From Ptiloglossa arizonensis (taxonomy: Eukaryota; Arthropoda; Insecta; Hymenoptera; Colletidae): a stretch of DNA of 64,000 bases. Position 1 is the stretch's first letter; each line of letters begins with the position of its first letter. Shown here one piece after another: positions 1-12,365 of this stretch. The stretch covers positions 1,240,001 through 1,304,000 of the forward strand of contig NC_135050.1 of assembly GCF_051014685.1 (NCBI RefSeq), read 5' to 3'. The position numbers and the translations under genes were made by a program. The notes below the pieces were generated by a model. It did not search any database. It had not been told where the DNA came from and was given only the letters and a program-made list of their open reading frames with translations.

Positions 1-630
1 ACGATGAACGATGTCGAAACTGGACGGAAGCTGACTCGGTACTTTCGTCGCTGGTGTTTGATCAATAGTCGGCCGATTTAATAAATAACCGATGTTTATT
101 TTCGACCGAGCATCCTTGATCCGAATCGAAACCCAAACGTTCCGCAATAAATTCGAGAAAGTCTCGCGTACGATCGACACTTTCCATGATTATTCCGCGA
201 CGTACGCGATCATACGAAGCGATCGTTCGTTATCGAGACGGAGAAGAGTAATTGTAATTTTAAGCGGTAATTTCTACGCGTTCTCTGTACAATTGTGATA
301 CCGTTTCCCTACCACGAATCGCTTTTCAGAATCGCGATGAAAACGATCATCGTTATTTTTTTAAACGATCGGGCATTTCAGTCGATCGGTATTTGGATCT
401 TGATCGTAGACAATTATACACGATGCACGTTATACTTTCACGGGAACGTTTCGTTGACGTTTTGCTCATCGTTGGAACGTGATTCGGTAACTGTACAGTA
501 ACTGTACAGTAATGCAAGATATACAAGTAGTAGCTAAAATAAATGTAATTATGTCGGAGCTGAAACGCAATTGAAATAACAGTCGAATAGAAAATTTTTC
601 TCCGTACATGAATAATTTTGTGACATATAC

Positions 631-829
631 TAGGTTGTTCGGTGAGTTTTCTTCTTTTTTTTTCTATTGTAAAAAAAATACTACGATACTTAAACTTTGA
701 ATAACGGTAAATATACGAACGAGTCGATAGATCTACACGAAACTTCGCACATGTTCATCGAACAGTGGTACCATCTTTAGAAAAATAAAACGATTAATCA
801 GTGCGAACAGACGTATCGGTTAGTTACGA
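631..829 (-). mobile_element. Mariner-type MITE, degraded copy
   Basis: It starts with TAGGTTGTTCGGTGAG, the same terminal motif as the element at 2993-3226. The body matches the reverse complement of that element over about 170 bp, for instance the shared AACTTCGCACATGTTC block. The far end is diverged and its inverted repeat is barely recognisable. It is non-autonomous, with no transposase ORF. Confidence 0.65.
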
Positions 830-831
830 TA

Positions 832-1056
832 TTAACACTAAAACTACCGATTGATTCCAGTATATTGAAATGTTCCTCGTACGTGTCTCAGGAAAATTAA
901 TGATCGATGAAAAAGAGAAACTTATGAAATTGATTATACTTATAGAATAAAAAATGTCGTAACGTCTTTTGAAAATATGCTATGCAATTTAAAGTAAATT
1001 TCTTTGTAAAAGTAGTTGAAACCGGTCATTTTGACTGGTTGGTAAATCTAGTGTTA
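832..1056 (+). mobile_element. PiggyBac-type MITE remnant
   Basis: The left end reads TTAACACTAAAACTACCG and the right end GGTAAATCTAGTGTTAG, which are imperfect inverted repeats. The body matches the better copy at 27409-27635, including a run around ACCGGTC..TTGACTGGTTGG. A TTAA target and a CACTAGA-like end are hallmarks of the piggyBac superfamily. The right TTAA has decayed to TTAG. No ORF is present. Confidence 0.6.
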
Positions 1057-1889
1057 GTGGTATGGATCGTTGTTAATTTTTTCATTGCATACAGTTTTTA
1101 TGCAAATCCATGTACGTGACAATATTTAAGTACATTCAAAACGATATTCAATTTAATCGAAACAAATATTACGTTACCCTATAGGGGTAACGTACGACAT
1201 ACATATATACGATGTAACCGACTAGCTTCTATAAATTACGTCACAATGGCGGTTCTTGCTCGGTATTCTTCGAGGATGTCTTTTCTTTCTCGAGGCAAAC
1301 AAGGAAACGAGTGACCGGTCCTGACCTTCTACTTTTTTCGATTTTCCTTTTTTTTTTCGATTCCCTGAGACCGAGCGTGCGACAACCGGAAACCAGACAT
1401 CGTAACTGTCGTAAGAGAAATTTAGGAATAACCATTATGAACGATTGCAATTTTTTTTTTTTGGTAAAAGATGTTTAATTTTGCTTACGGTAACCAGTAC
1501 GAATGAACGGAGTATTGTTGATTGTTCATAACTATTATCTGGCCGACAATGGTCTACTGGAGAGAAAAAAAAAAAAGAAAATGTACAACACGTAGCCAAA
1601 AATCGGTGGAATTGTTCATTGCGGTATCTACAACAAAAGACAATGCACGAGAAGTATTTTTAAATTAACTCGTTAAGTGGTAAACGATGCAATGTATCTA
1701 CGATTTCTTTTATCGACAAATAAGCGTTAATTGTCAGTGATGTTGGTAGCAATTGTCGATGGTGGTTTAAACAGAGAAAAATTTGACCGTCAATATAATT
1801 GGTTAGCGGTAATAAAAAAGAATTCTTCGCCAATCGATAATGGTTATGGATAATCAAAATAAATTCTGGTCATCGACAATGGTTATCGA

Positions 1890-2540
1890 TAACAACAAAA
1901 ATTTGTCTCGTTTCGATTGATGTAACCAAAATTCAATTTCTTTCATCGATAATGATTATTGTGACAAAAAAAATTGTAATCGTTTATAATGATTATTCCC
2001 AACTAAAATCATTTAAATTAATAATATTAATTCTTACACCGGTAAATTCAAAAATTTCTCTCGTATCGATCAATGTAACCAAAATTCAATATTTTCCATC
2101 GATAATAATTATTGTGGTACAAAAGAAAATTGTAATCGTTCGTAGTGATTATTCCCAACTAAAATCGTTTAAATTATTCATTTCTACACCGGTAAATTAA
2201 AAAATTTCTCTCGTATCGATGAATGTAACCAAAATTCAATATTTTCCATCGATAATAATTATTGTGGTACAAAAGAAAATTGTAATCGTTCGTAGTGATT
2301 ATTCCCAACTAATATCGTTTAAATCATTAATTTCTACACCGGTAAATTAAAAAATTTCTCTCGTATCGATCAATGTAACCAAAATTCAATATTTTCCATC
2401 AATAACGATTATTGTGGTACAAAAGAAAATTGTAATCGTTCATAATGGTTATCCGAATGGTTCGTAATGGTTGAACTAAAATCGTTTAAATTGACGGTAG
2501 TAATTGTTACGTCGGTAAATGAAAAAATGTCTCTGAAAAC
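1890..2540. repeat. Tandem array, 150-bp unit, about four copies
   Basis: The word TGTAACCAAAATTCAAT recurs at 1921, 2074, 2224 and 2374, giving periods of 153, 150 and 150 bp. The middle two copies are nearly identical; the outer ones are more diverged, so homogenisation is probably recent in the centre. Short open frames inside the array are repeat translations, not genes. Confidence 0.9.
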
Positions 2541-2943
2541 GGTTACGATGTCTGCCAAAAACGCTTCGGCCGCATCGAAGCCCTCGCGTTGCGTCACGTA
2601 GGTGGATTTGCCGCGCGGCGAGTAGAGTTCGCAGATATTCCCGCGCCGATGGGCGGATCCGTGTAATTGCAGCCGCTATTAATGGAGTAACTCGAAGTCT
2701 CGTTACGAAATCCCGACCTCGTTCGTCCTGCTCCCTCTACCTTCCTCTGTCTCTGTTTCACGCGGGGAAGACACGAACGCGCGTTGCGATTCGCGAACGG
2801 ACGCGAAAGAAAGAAACACGTCGCACGTGCGTGTCGGGAACACGTTAACGCTTCGAACCACAGTGGATTGAGATATCTCTCGCCTTTTCAACCCCTTCGT
2901 CTACGGTATTCGTACGAGACTCGTGGTAAAAGAATCGGGCCAA

Positions 2944-3362
2944 ACGTAAGAACCATGGTTGAGTTTTGCTCGTATTCGTACATTCAAATATAATAGGTTG
3001 CTCGATAAGTTTCGTCGTTCGATAAGAAATGGAGCTATTAAGTTCGTCGTTTTATTTTTCGAAAAATGGTAGTACTGTTTGTCGAACATGTGCGAAGTTT
3101 CATGTAGATTCGTTTATCTTCGTGTAGAATTGTCGACTTATTTGTATATTTACAGTTGTTCAAAGTAGAAGTGTCGTAGTATTTTTTTGGAGTGGAAAAA
3201 ACGAGAAAATTTATCGAACAACCTGGTATTTTCTTAAAAATATTAGAAGGAAAACACTTGTATAACGTCTTCGAAATGAAAATTTAGCGTTCGAGAGTTG
3301 TGCTCAAATTTGCTGTTGATTATGACGCGCTTTATCGAAATTTAAATCGTAGGGCAAGGGTC
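2944..3362 (+). repeat. Dispersed repeat interrupted by a MITE
   Basis: The segments 2944-2992 and 3227-3362 are together homologous to 40242-40436. They share, for example, the CTGTTGATTATGAC and AAATTTAAATCGTA blocks. The copy at 40 kb lacks the 234-bp insert. The repeat's identity is unknown, and it shows no convincing ORF. Confidence 0.75.
2993..3226 (+). mobile_element. Mariner-type MITE with TA target duplication
   Basis: The ends are ATAGGTTGCTCGATAAGTTT and, on the other strand, CCAGGTTGTTCGATAAATTT, which form imperfect terminal inverted repeats. TA flanks both sides at 2991-2992 and 3227-3228. The related segment at 40 kb carries a single uninterrupted TA at the matching position, which is the expected empty site. 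This makes the boundaries firm. No coding capacity is seen. Confidence 0.85.
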
Positions 3363-3852
3363 AGGTTAATATCCCGATATCCGTGATATTTTCCAAACCA
3401 CCGTGAAAAATGAAAATAATTCCGTACCAGTTGCACGACGGGAGTAATATTTCACCTCGTGATTGAATATCTAATTAATCCATTTTTAATTATAGTTATT
3501 TCGTATCGTTTCACACGTTTAGCAACTGTGCCTAAAAAAGTCAATCCACGTACCTACATATATCGGCGGAGGAATTCGCAGCGTCGCGGTAACAACGTTT
3601 TGTAACTTGAGCTCAATCGAAACTAATTGTTGCGTAATGATCGGTTCGCGCGACGCGCCAATTTCGCAGACGTGTGAAACGAAACGTGATGTCGGATAGC
3701 ATTACCGCTATAGTCCGTCCGAAGAGACGAGAGACCAATGTTTACATTAACACCTGCGCGATCAGTGAAACGTAGCTATTGGACTGTTTTCTTGAAATCC
3801 AGGAACGACTCTCGCTCAGTTGCGGAGGATTTTTTTTCTCGGTTCGGAACAA

Positions 3853-3953
3853 TAGGTTGTTGAATAAGTTTTATCGAATGACGAAACTAGTTTAAACTAG
3901 TCGAAACATAAATTTTATTAAACGACAAAATTTATCGAGTATTGTTCAATGTA
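3853..3953. mobile_element. Short mariner-type palindromic MITE
   Basis: The left end TAGGTTGTTGAATAAGTTTT pairs imperfectly with the right end, which reads TTATCGAGTATTGTTCAATG. The internal palindrome ACTAGTTTAAACTAGT lies near 3886-3901. It belongs to the same terminal-motif family as 8122, 30265 and 39277. Confidence 0.6.
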
Positions 3954-4069
3954 GTACCGTTCGATAAGTTTCGATTTAAACTTTCAATAACAAAAAAATT
4001 TTTTTCTCCAAGTTATTTCATTCGTTCGGATATTATCCTATATTTATTTTACATTTCTTTTCAAAGTGA

Positions 4070-4245
4070 TTGAAGATTTTCTCTGAATTTGAAGTAAGTC
4101 GGTCAACTAGAACTTGAGTATACTGTTGGCCAGCTTAAAAGATTCAGATTCGAAAGAAACGCATTTCAAGTTTTTCCTGCGTACGCTGCGAGTTGTGCAT
4201 CGGTCTTTTCGAACGTCTATAACTTCGTTAATTTTACGAACTCGA
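4070..4245 (+). repeat. Dispersed repeat, copy A
   Basis: This segment resembles the reverse complement of 9470-9625. Shared words include CGTCTATAACTTCGTTAAT and a GGTCAACTAGAA-like block. The two copies are in opposite orientation about 5.4 kb apart. The family is not recognised. Confidence 0.5.
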
Positions 4246-4869
4246 AAAAATCGTTAATTTTACGAAATCTTTTTGCACGGATATTTTCGAAGGCGTATAC
4301 TTTTACGAAATATAAGAAGAAAAAAAAGGAATTTTTTTAAGCTGGATTGCCAGAAGACCTTCATAATCGTTGTACGACAGTAGGTCGGTTCTGTAACGTT
4401 GATGGCGAGGCGGACGATTTTAACGATCCCGGTGACGTCTCTCGGATAGCTTTCGATGGAAGCGATAAGTAGACGTCGAAGAATGTTCGATGGAGAGATC
4501 TCCTTGCTCGTGATACTCCTTGTATCGTTACTGTCACGACACGTCGACGTCGATGAACATCGGATTGCAATTATCGGAAATCTTGTAAACGTTCGCGTTC
4601 GATTGGACTTAGATTTTCGTATCGATCTCTCAAAGCTCAAAGCCATCTCTGCAATTAGCTGGATTATTGTACGTTTAATCTTGCATCACGAATACGGAAA
4701 AATAGTAGCGTTTTCCGAGCGATGGTTTTCGATGGAGTTTTATAAATATTTGCCAAAGTACAGGAACGAAATCGAAAAAAGGTGGTTTATTTTAACTCAT
4801 TTTTTTTTTAACTAATTACGCTTCTCGGTGGATCAATACTCGAGTTTGGCCCAAATAGTGCTTCTCAAG

Positions 4870-5062
4870 AGCTTTTCAATGACTACGATATATTAAAAAA
4901 AATTTCAGATTGTTAAATATTTCGAGATAATACGTACCACGATAATAAACGCGACTCCATCTTCTGAATCTCTGTTTACAAAATGTACATTTAAAAAAAT
5001 TGAGACTGAAAGAAAAGAAAATCCGAAGGTTGTGCAACAGTGAATTAAAAAATTATATAAAT
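4870..5062 (+). repeat. Dispersed direct repeat, copy 1
   Basis: It matches 7669-7870 in direct orientation with high identity, for instance across ATTTCGAGATAATACGTACC and the following 100 bp. The copy at 7.67 kb has a short extra segment near its start. No terminal repeats were noticed, so this may be a segmental duplication or part of an unrecognised transposon. Confidence 0.75.
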
Positions 5063-5621
5063 ACGTACGTACTTCTAATTGGATATTATACATCGAATTA
5101 CTCATGCAGCCGGTCGTTTTATATGAAATATTGAGTCGATTGAATGGCCCGAGTTTTTCAAATTAAGTAATCGATCCACCTCTGTTTATTAGATTCAATT
5201 TACTTTCGATCGTAGTTGAAAATGAATATTGGAGAATGTGTGTCAAATCGATCAGCTTTTGACGAAAGATTCACTGAACTTTTAACAAATTCAAATAAAA
5301 CTTTCTTCTACGTAGAATTTCTTTGAAAGTTTTCGACAAAACTATACTATATATCCGAGCAATAAATACCCGAGTCAATTACCAAAAGTAGATTCAATTC
5401 GGTCACCACGCGCATACTTTCGTGTCTAATTTTACTCACGAGGGGTAATTATTAGTCTGGTTTATCGTTTGTGTTTGCAAGCGGAATATTTGAAAAATTT
5501 TTTAACAAAAATTACACGCTATCGCGACAAAAATTGCGGACCGTTGCAAAAAATTCGCGAGTCAACGTCGCGAAGCTTTCATTTTTTTTTTCACGCGATA
5601 TCACGAAACACGCACACTGTT

Positions 5622-5922
5622 TCGTCCATGGAGGACGCATTCGAGTTTAGGTAGTTGTAAATATCTTTTTAGAATTTTCGATAAATATTCCGTGGTGTCT
5701 CTAGTAATTGTCGAGTGATCCAGGGGAAGCTTCGGTCTTGTTTATGAAACGCAGTGTTGGGTAGATGTCTCGTCCATGGAGGACGCATTCGAGTTTAGGT
5801 AGTTTCATTGTAAATATCTTTTTAGAATTTTCGACAAATATTCCATTGTGTCTCTAGTAATTGTCGAGTGATCCACGGGAAGCTCCGTTCTTGTTTATGA
5901 AACGCAGTGTTGGGTAGATACT
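5622..5922. repeat. Tandem duplication, 148-bp unit, two copies
   Basis: The block beginning TCGTCCATGGAGGACGCATT starts at 5622 and again at 5770. The second copy has a 5-bp insertion, and the two are otherwise almost identical through GCAGTGTTGGGTAGAT. Confidence 0.9.
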
Positions 5923-6280
5923 TTCGCATCTACGTTTATTTACGAGCGCTCAGGTTACGAGGATGCGTGCAGCTGTAGATGCACAGGTGTGCATCGTTCA
6001 CGCCGTAGAAACGGTGCGTGAAACAAAGAAGAAGGAAGGGAACGCGAGTCACATGCCGGGAAATGTCAACCACGTGCGGGTACACGAGGTTCTCGCCTAT
6101 AACCTGTTCAATGTGATTATGCTCGTGCAAGAAACGATGCAGAAAATTGTTTCAGATAATTCACTTGCCTGTTACATCATTTACCGCACACCGTGCGGAG
6201 AAAAATACCGTATAACGAATCACTTGCTGGTCGACGAAACCAAGGACGTTGTTTTCTATTCGACTCTTCTTATTCAAATA

Positions 6281-6880
6281 CAGTAGAACCTCGATTAACC
6301 GAACCAATCCTGATACATACCTGATGTTAATAATACTCTTTTTCGCGCGAATGGATTTATTTCGAAATATTTCCATATCGATGATAGGTCGAGAACGAAA
6401 CTTTAGCAGATTTTCTCGATCTCTGTTCTTAATTTCCAGTTTTTCAAGTTAACGATTTCGTTTTTGCGAGAAGGTAGATCAATTTATTTTGCAATGTTTC
6501 GATATTAAATACAAATAAAAATTTAACAACTTTTTAGCTTCTCATTTTTAATTTCCACTTTTATTCAGGTTAACAATTCCATTTTCGCGTAATGGGAAAC
6601 CATTAAAATTTCATTTGAAAATTTCAATATCGAACGCAAACACAATTTTTGCAACTTTTCTCGATTTCCATTTTTAATTTACAGTTTTTTCAATTTAATA
6701 ATTCTGTTTTCGCGAGGAGGGATATCGATTCATTTTGAAATATTTCAATATTAAACACGGATAAAAATTTAACAATTTTTATCGGTCTCCATTCTCAATT
6801 TCTCGGTCGATCCATTTTTCAATACCGAACGGAAAGAAAAGTTTAACGACTTTACTCGATCTCCATTCTTGAAACATTTT
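6281..6880 (+). mobile_element. Pogo/Tigger-like end plus ~120-bp tandem repeat
   Basis: At 6281 the sequence CAGTAGAACCTCGATTAACC follows a TA dinucleotide. This resembles terminal repeats of Tigger/pogo-type elements of the Tc1/mariner superfamily. The right terminal repeat was not found. The following 600 bp is a degenerate tandem repeat of about 120 bp, in which the AATTTC(C/T)A-type word recurs near 6430, 6550, 6675 and 6797. Confidence 0.45.
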
Positions 6881-7668
6881 TTAAATTCCGAGCGATCCTT
6901 CTCACTTCGCTATATATAATGATACTTCGTTATGTACGAAGTTTGAAAGTCAACGTACGTTAGCTTTGAAACTTAAACCGAAAGTAAGTATTTACATAAA
7001 TAAAAGCCCAAAATGAATATTCTCCGTATTCCGTCTCCTTTGATAAAATTATTCGACCATCTTCTCCTTTTGGATATGTATGTACACATTATCGTCAAAT
7101 TTTACAATCTTCTGAATTTTTTACTCAATGAATATTCTCAACGCGGTCGTTAACTTCACGTTTCTGCTTTGTTATGCCATAAATAATTGCCATGTCAGCT
7201 TCATACTGAACATAATTACGGTTTCAACCATGTTACGATCAATTATTTCATACTTCGTTTCTAACGATAAGACAACACATTCTCGCTTTGCAGACACGTT
7301 GATGTAAGCGGTACAGACTTGATTAACGGAATCTGACCTATAAATGCTAAGCGATAACCTAAAGACGTCTTGCATGACGAAGGATGTTGATGCATAGAGG
7401 GGGAAAGCAGGAACGAAATGGAAACATTGTGTGTGTCTTTTTTTTTTCACGAGACAACATTGTTCAAATAATCGAAACTTTGTGTACAAAAGAGGCACGA
7501 TACTTTGAAATGTAAAAAAATTTACACATTTGTAATTGACTATCATGGTTCTCTATATTATTGAGAAAAGTTACAGAAATATTTCATTTACGTTAAGGGA
7601 GGACATCTGTCTGACCATAAACGATCCGTTTCCCTTGTTCTCTTAATGTTTGCTTTTTCCTTGGAGTT

Positions 7669-7870
7669 TTTCAACGACTACGATATATTAAAAATAATTT
7701 CGTGCAAATATTTCAGATTGTTAAATATTTCGAGATAATACGTACCACGATAATAAACGTGATTCCATCTTCTGAATCTCTGTTTACAAAATGTACATTT
7801 AACAAAATTGAGACTTAAAGAAAAGAAAATTCAAAGATTGTACAACAGTGAATTAAAAAATTATATAAAT
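7669..7870 (+). repeat. Dispersed direct repeat, copy 2
   Basis: Partner of 4870-5062; see that entry. Identity stays high to TTAAAAAATTATATAAAT and then ends abruptly. Confidence 0.75.
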
Positions 7871-8121
7871 TCCATGATGACAATTTCAAGGAATGGAGTA
7901 ATTTTCTTGTACAATTTAAGTTTCAAATTCATTCAACTGGTAGATGTAAAACAAAATCTACCTTTTTACGTTGAAGTTCGACAAAAAATTATTAGGTGCC
8001 TTGGACATATTTATAAAAACTTTTTTGCAACAGATAGTGAAATACTGTGCACAGTGTACGATTAATCGGAATTGCGCAATAAACTCGATCGAATGATTTT
8101 GTAATTATTTTGGAGAGTAAC

Positions 8122-8171
8122 TAGGTTGCTCGATAAGTTTTTTCGTTCGATAAAACGTATTGAACAACCTA
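8122..8171. mobile_element. 50-bp mariner-type palindrome
   Basis: TAGGTTGCTCGATAAGTTTT faces the inverted end TATTGAACAACCTA, and both ends include TA. It looks like a minimal element made of little more than two terminal inverted repeats. Confidence 0.65.
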
Positions 8172-8440
8172 TGATATTGAAAATCTCGGAAAGTACTCTA
8201 TTGCAAGATATTTTTCTATTCGAACATTTTCCATCGAACGACACTGTGTTATCGATATTATAGCATTTTGGTTCGAAACACGTGAATAAAGGGACGGTAA
8301 ATGTCGACGTTCGAAAACGACATCGTTAACGTTGCACGTGACACAATTAAATGGATAGTGTCTCAATATCGGTAGCAGTACGATGGTTATTTTTAAATTG
8401 TAATCCGTTTATTACATGGACTAATTATGCTGTGATTAAA

Positions 8441-8780
8441 TATGGTATTTCAAGAATATGCCGGCTATAAACGAACAGTATAAAAGTGTAACGCAGCTCC
8501 GTTGAAGATTTATGACGCGAAGAAAAATTCCATGCGAATGTAAACATTATCGTTGCACAAAAAATAAAAAAATTAAAATAGGCATAATGTTTGATCGAGT
8601 CATAAATAACTTCCACCGCATCTGATATTAAGTTCGACTCAAGTATGGTATTTCAGGAATACGGTGATAATAAACGAGTAAGATAAAAATATACCACAGC
8701 TTCTTTTAGGAATCATTGAAGATTTACCACGCGAAGAACAATTTTAATCCAATATAGACATTGTTATTGTATTAAAATTC
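8441..8780. repeat. Diverged tandem duplication, ~203-bp offset
   Basis: The segment from TATGGTATTTCAAGAATA at 8441 is repeated from about 8644 (TATGGTATTTCAGGAATA), with shared downstream blocks such as GAAGATTTA..ACGCGAAGAA. Divergence indicates an old duplication. Confidence 0.65.
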
Positions 8781-9469
8781 GACGCACCGAAACGGAGAAA
8801 ATATTTAGTTCGAAAAAATGAATTATTGGAGAAATTAAATAGATTGCTAACTGTTCGACGTTATTGAGAAAAAATTGGCAAAGTCGGTCACTAGCTAGTG
8901 CAATTTGTCTTTATTTACGTCGGAATAAAATTATAAAAAATAAATAACACACGAGAATATCCACGAAAGATGATCGGTTGATAAGAATCAAGAAACTCGA
9001 ATGAAAAAACTACACGGAAGAAAGTTGCGCGTATAGTGGAGAAATAATTATTATATAAATTAACATTATTCATTTTAAATTCTTCGATCGTTGGGAAACA
9101 TTCACTGCGAACGAATACGTTTTCGATACTTGAAACTCTTTTGTTCGAAGAAACTGGAACACCACGACGAAATATTTCGTACCGAAAGCAAAAATAAATC
9201 GTAGAATCATTTTAAATTGTCACTCTTTTATCGTAATATTTCACGTATTCTTACGTTTCACCGAAGTAGAATATTTTGAATTCTATAAAAATCAGACTAA
9301 ATTACATGGCGATTGAGAATCGCTTCTCGAGTAAAAATGGTTAATAACGGTTTAAACGTAACAGCGAAACATTGTGAAGCTCGAAGAGATAATTTTCAAA
9401 TAATTAAGTTTAAAAAAGCTCGAGGAGTTCAGTTTCAAAGTAAAACACTTCGAAAATATCTTTGCAGAA

Positions 9470-9625
9470 GAATTTCCTAGAGTTTTTAATATTAACGAAG
9501 TTATAGACGTTTAAAGAGAGCGTGTGCATAAGAAAAATGCATTTTCCTCTAATTCGCGTTTTTTAAATTGTTCGATGATACATCTAAATTTCTAGTTCAC
9601 CGATTTTCTTTAAATTTGAATAGGA
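9470..9625 (-). repeat. Dispersed repeat, copy B
   Basis: It resembles copy A at 4070-4245 in the opposite orientation and includes ATTAACGAAGTTATAGACG. Confidence 0.5.
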
Positions 9626-11215
9626 TCTTCAACAAATGTTTCTTTACCGCACACATCGTGAATTAAAAAATTTAATTTTGTTTCTTATCTTTTCTAGCAC
9701 GATAAAGGCAAAAAAAAAAAAATATGGAAAAAATTGATGTTCAAACTTTGAGAGTTTCTATTTTTTTTAATTGTCGAGATTTTTTATTTATCCGTAGTTC
9801 ATGCCACATTCACATTCGTACTAATTACGACGCTGTTCGTTTTTTCCCGTTCCATATAATTAAAACGAAATTACGTTAACTATTTGCATCAGTTTTTACC
9901 TCTTATTCAACATCGTACACCTCCTACAATATCTATTATTGTCATTTATAAAAAATCACAAAACCGGTGTAAACGTGGACAAATACGCGTGCAAAAACGG
10001 CGCATAGAAAATTCTTCCGGCTTTTTTTTCTTTTAAATCGGGAAATCAATGTTACCTAAGATCCTTTTTGATCAAAATCTCTTTCATTTCTACTCAGAAG
10101 GGAAACCAACGAATGGAAAAAAATTGATTAATAATAACGGAAAACGTGTAATAGAATCGGGTCAGTTGCTAAGTGTCACGGACAGAAATAAATTTAAACA
10201 AGAAAAAAGGGAGTTGTACATGCGACTCGAGTCACATGCAACAACGTCGAATAATTATTATCGTCTCGTTAGCGGTGCGCTAAACCGTACCGTGGAAAAA
10301 CAAATTCTGGTGTAAATGTGCGTTGGTATCGTGTATTCGGTCGATTATTGAATTCGTTCTCATCCTTTGGAGACCCATAATTTGTTATCGGGTTGTTATT
10401 ACACGGTCGTGCGTAATTGCATCCGAGTGCAACGCTCGAATGTGCATCGTCCTTTGCGTTACTTTTACTTTGGCGAGTAATTCCGGAAAGCGGAGAAGTA
10501 ACATCGACTCGACTCGATCATCGATCCACTTGCATAACTGTAATTATATAAGGCAAAATGAAATTATGTCACGTAACTGGAACGATAACGTATAAATAAA
10601 TGTTTCGCTAGGTGCCGGGACAAAACGCTTCTCCAATTGACATCGATCGAGATTTTCCCGGGATTTTCACGACGTCCTCGGTCGGTTTCCTCGAGGGAAA
10701 ACTAGAATCGCGTTGCATGCACGCACATCGAGAGAAAGTCGACGAATACGATAGAATTTCTGGTTTTACCCACCACGAATTTATGAGAAATTCGTCTCAT
10801 TTGGGATTCAACGCGCGCTACGGAATTTTACTTTTCAGGCCTGACGATTCCGTTGAATCTTAAAAATCAATCGCGAATGTAATGGAAATTTGAAATATTT
10901 TTTCAATTCCGAAATTGTCGCGCGGTGAAGGTAAACAAGTATTTTGAAAATCTTACGTCCAGAACAAGCCCCACGGATCGATTTCTTCTGGAGGACAATT
11001 TCTCAAAGTATTTTGTAAATTTTGCATCCAGAGGATGTTTCGTCCTTTGGTGGATAATTTTTCGATATATTGTTCAACAATTGATTTTTTCTAAAGGATG
11101 CTTTCTTAATTTACTCGAGGATGGTACTCCATACTCGATACTCGATACTCGGTACTCGAGGATTTCTTTGAAATCTATAACTCGGTAAAATTCGTACTTC
11201 GTAAATTCTAAACTC

Positions 11216-11565
11216 GTCGATGGTGAAGGTGAACGTGTGTTTTGTTAACCTCGGATCGAGAACACACCTGCTCCCTTACTTCTTTCTTCGGTACGTAAGA
11301 GATTCGGATCTATTATTTAATGATCGTCTTATTTGAAAGAAATTTCTCGATCGTTCTTATTTTCTTTTTTTACACTCGACGAGTTTTCTAGATTTTTAAA
11401 AAATCGGTGAAATTTAATGGAAACTCGAAATGCTTTACGAGATCTTAAATCGTCAGTGGTGAAGGTGAACAAGTGTGTTTCGTATTCGAGGATTTCGTTT
11501 ACTTCGTAAACCTTATTTCGAGTACACACGTGCTTCGTTTCTTTCTTTATTACGTAACACCGTGA
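11216..11565. repeat. Diverged duplication, ~236-bp offset
   Basis: The block GGTGAAGGTGAAC..GTGT with a following TTCTTTCTT..TACGTAA stretch occurs at 11216-11310 and again at 11452-11565. A weaker match starts near 10925. Confidence 0.55.
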
Positions 11566-12097
11566 ATCATTCTTCGATAACCGATTTCTTGAAAAGGATA
11601 CACTTTACAGATGCTTCTCTTAATCCGCGATCCAACACCAACCTGGAATTTATTACACCGGACGTTTTGTAAAACATGTGCATAACATTAGATACGAATT
11701 CAACACAGGAAAGAAACGAAAAGAATTCGTATAAATAGTTCGCCTATTCGATCTTGTTTCCAGAATACCGTTTTGTTTTTAGTATCGGAATAATTCTCGT
11801 TTCAAATCGATGCAGTGTAATCGATTCCATTAATTATCGGTCGTTTAAAGTCGATGCCATATACTTTTAGCACGTTGTGTTTCGAATCTAATTTTATATT
11901 TTGTATCTAGTATGTTTAACCGTATACAAATATTCTGGATTTTTTCTTTAGCTTTGTGCAATTCACTCTTGATTACATTACGCAGAATATTGCATACCGA
12001 TATGAGAATTACGTAACAATACGTATTGACGTAATCTGGTATATGCTTTTTTGACTATTTCCTTATTCGTTTTGTATTTACTTCGCTATACCGATAT

Positions 12098-12365
12098 TCT
12101 TATCGAAATAAATTCGACTCTACGTCAAAAATGGTTACGACTCGGAGACAAACTGAAACACGATGTTTAAAAAATATTATACTCCGATTTTATGGTTCGA
12201 CTCGATAATACACGTACTGTCTATTGAATGCTTCTTTCGTTACGTTCTGTTTATTTTTTTCCGATTCACCATAAATTTGATACAAAATTGGATATTGGTT
12301 CGTTTCTTATCGAAATAAATTCAACTCTACGTCAAGAATGATTGTAACTCGGAAACAAGGTGAAC
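12098..12365. repeat. Partial duplication, 207-bp offset
   Basis: TTATCGAAATAAATTC and the next ~45 bp occur at about 12098 and again at about 12307. The intervening sequence is unique. Confidence 0.6.

Noticed and set aside
5963..6286. Frame containing YRTPCGEKYR, reminiscent of methyl-CpG-binding domains
   Set aside because: Only a handful of residues match, the rest of the domain is absent, and the frame ends at a transposon-like terminus.
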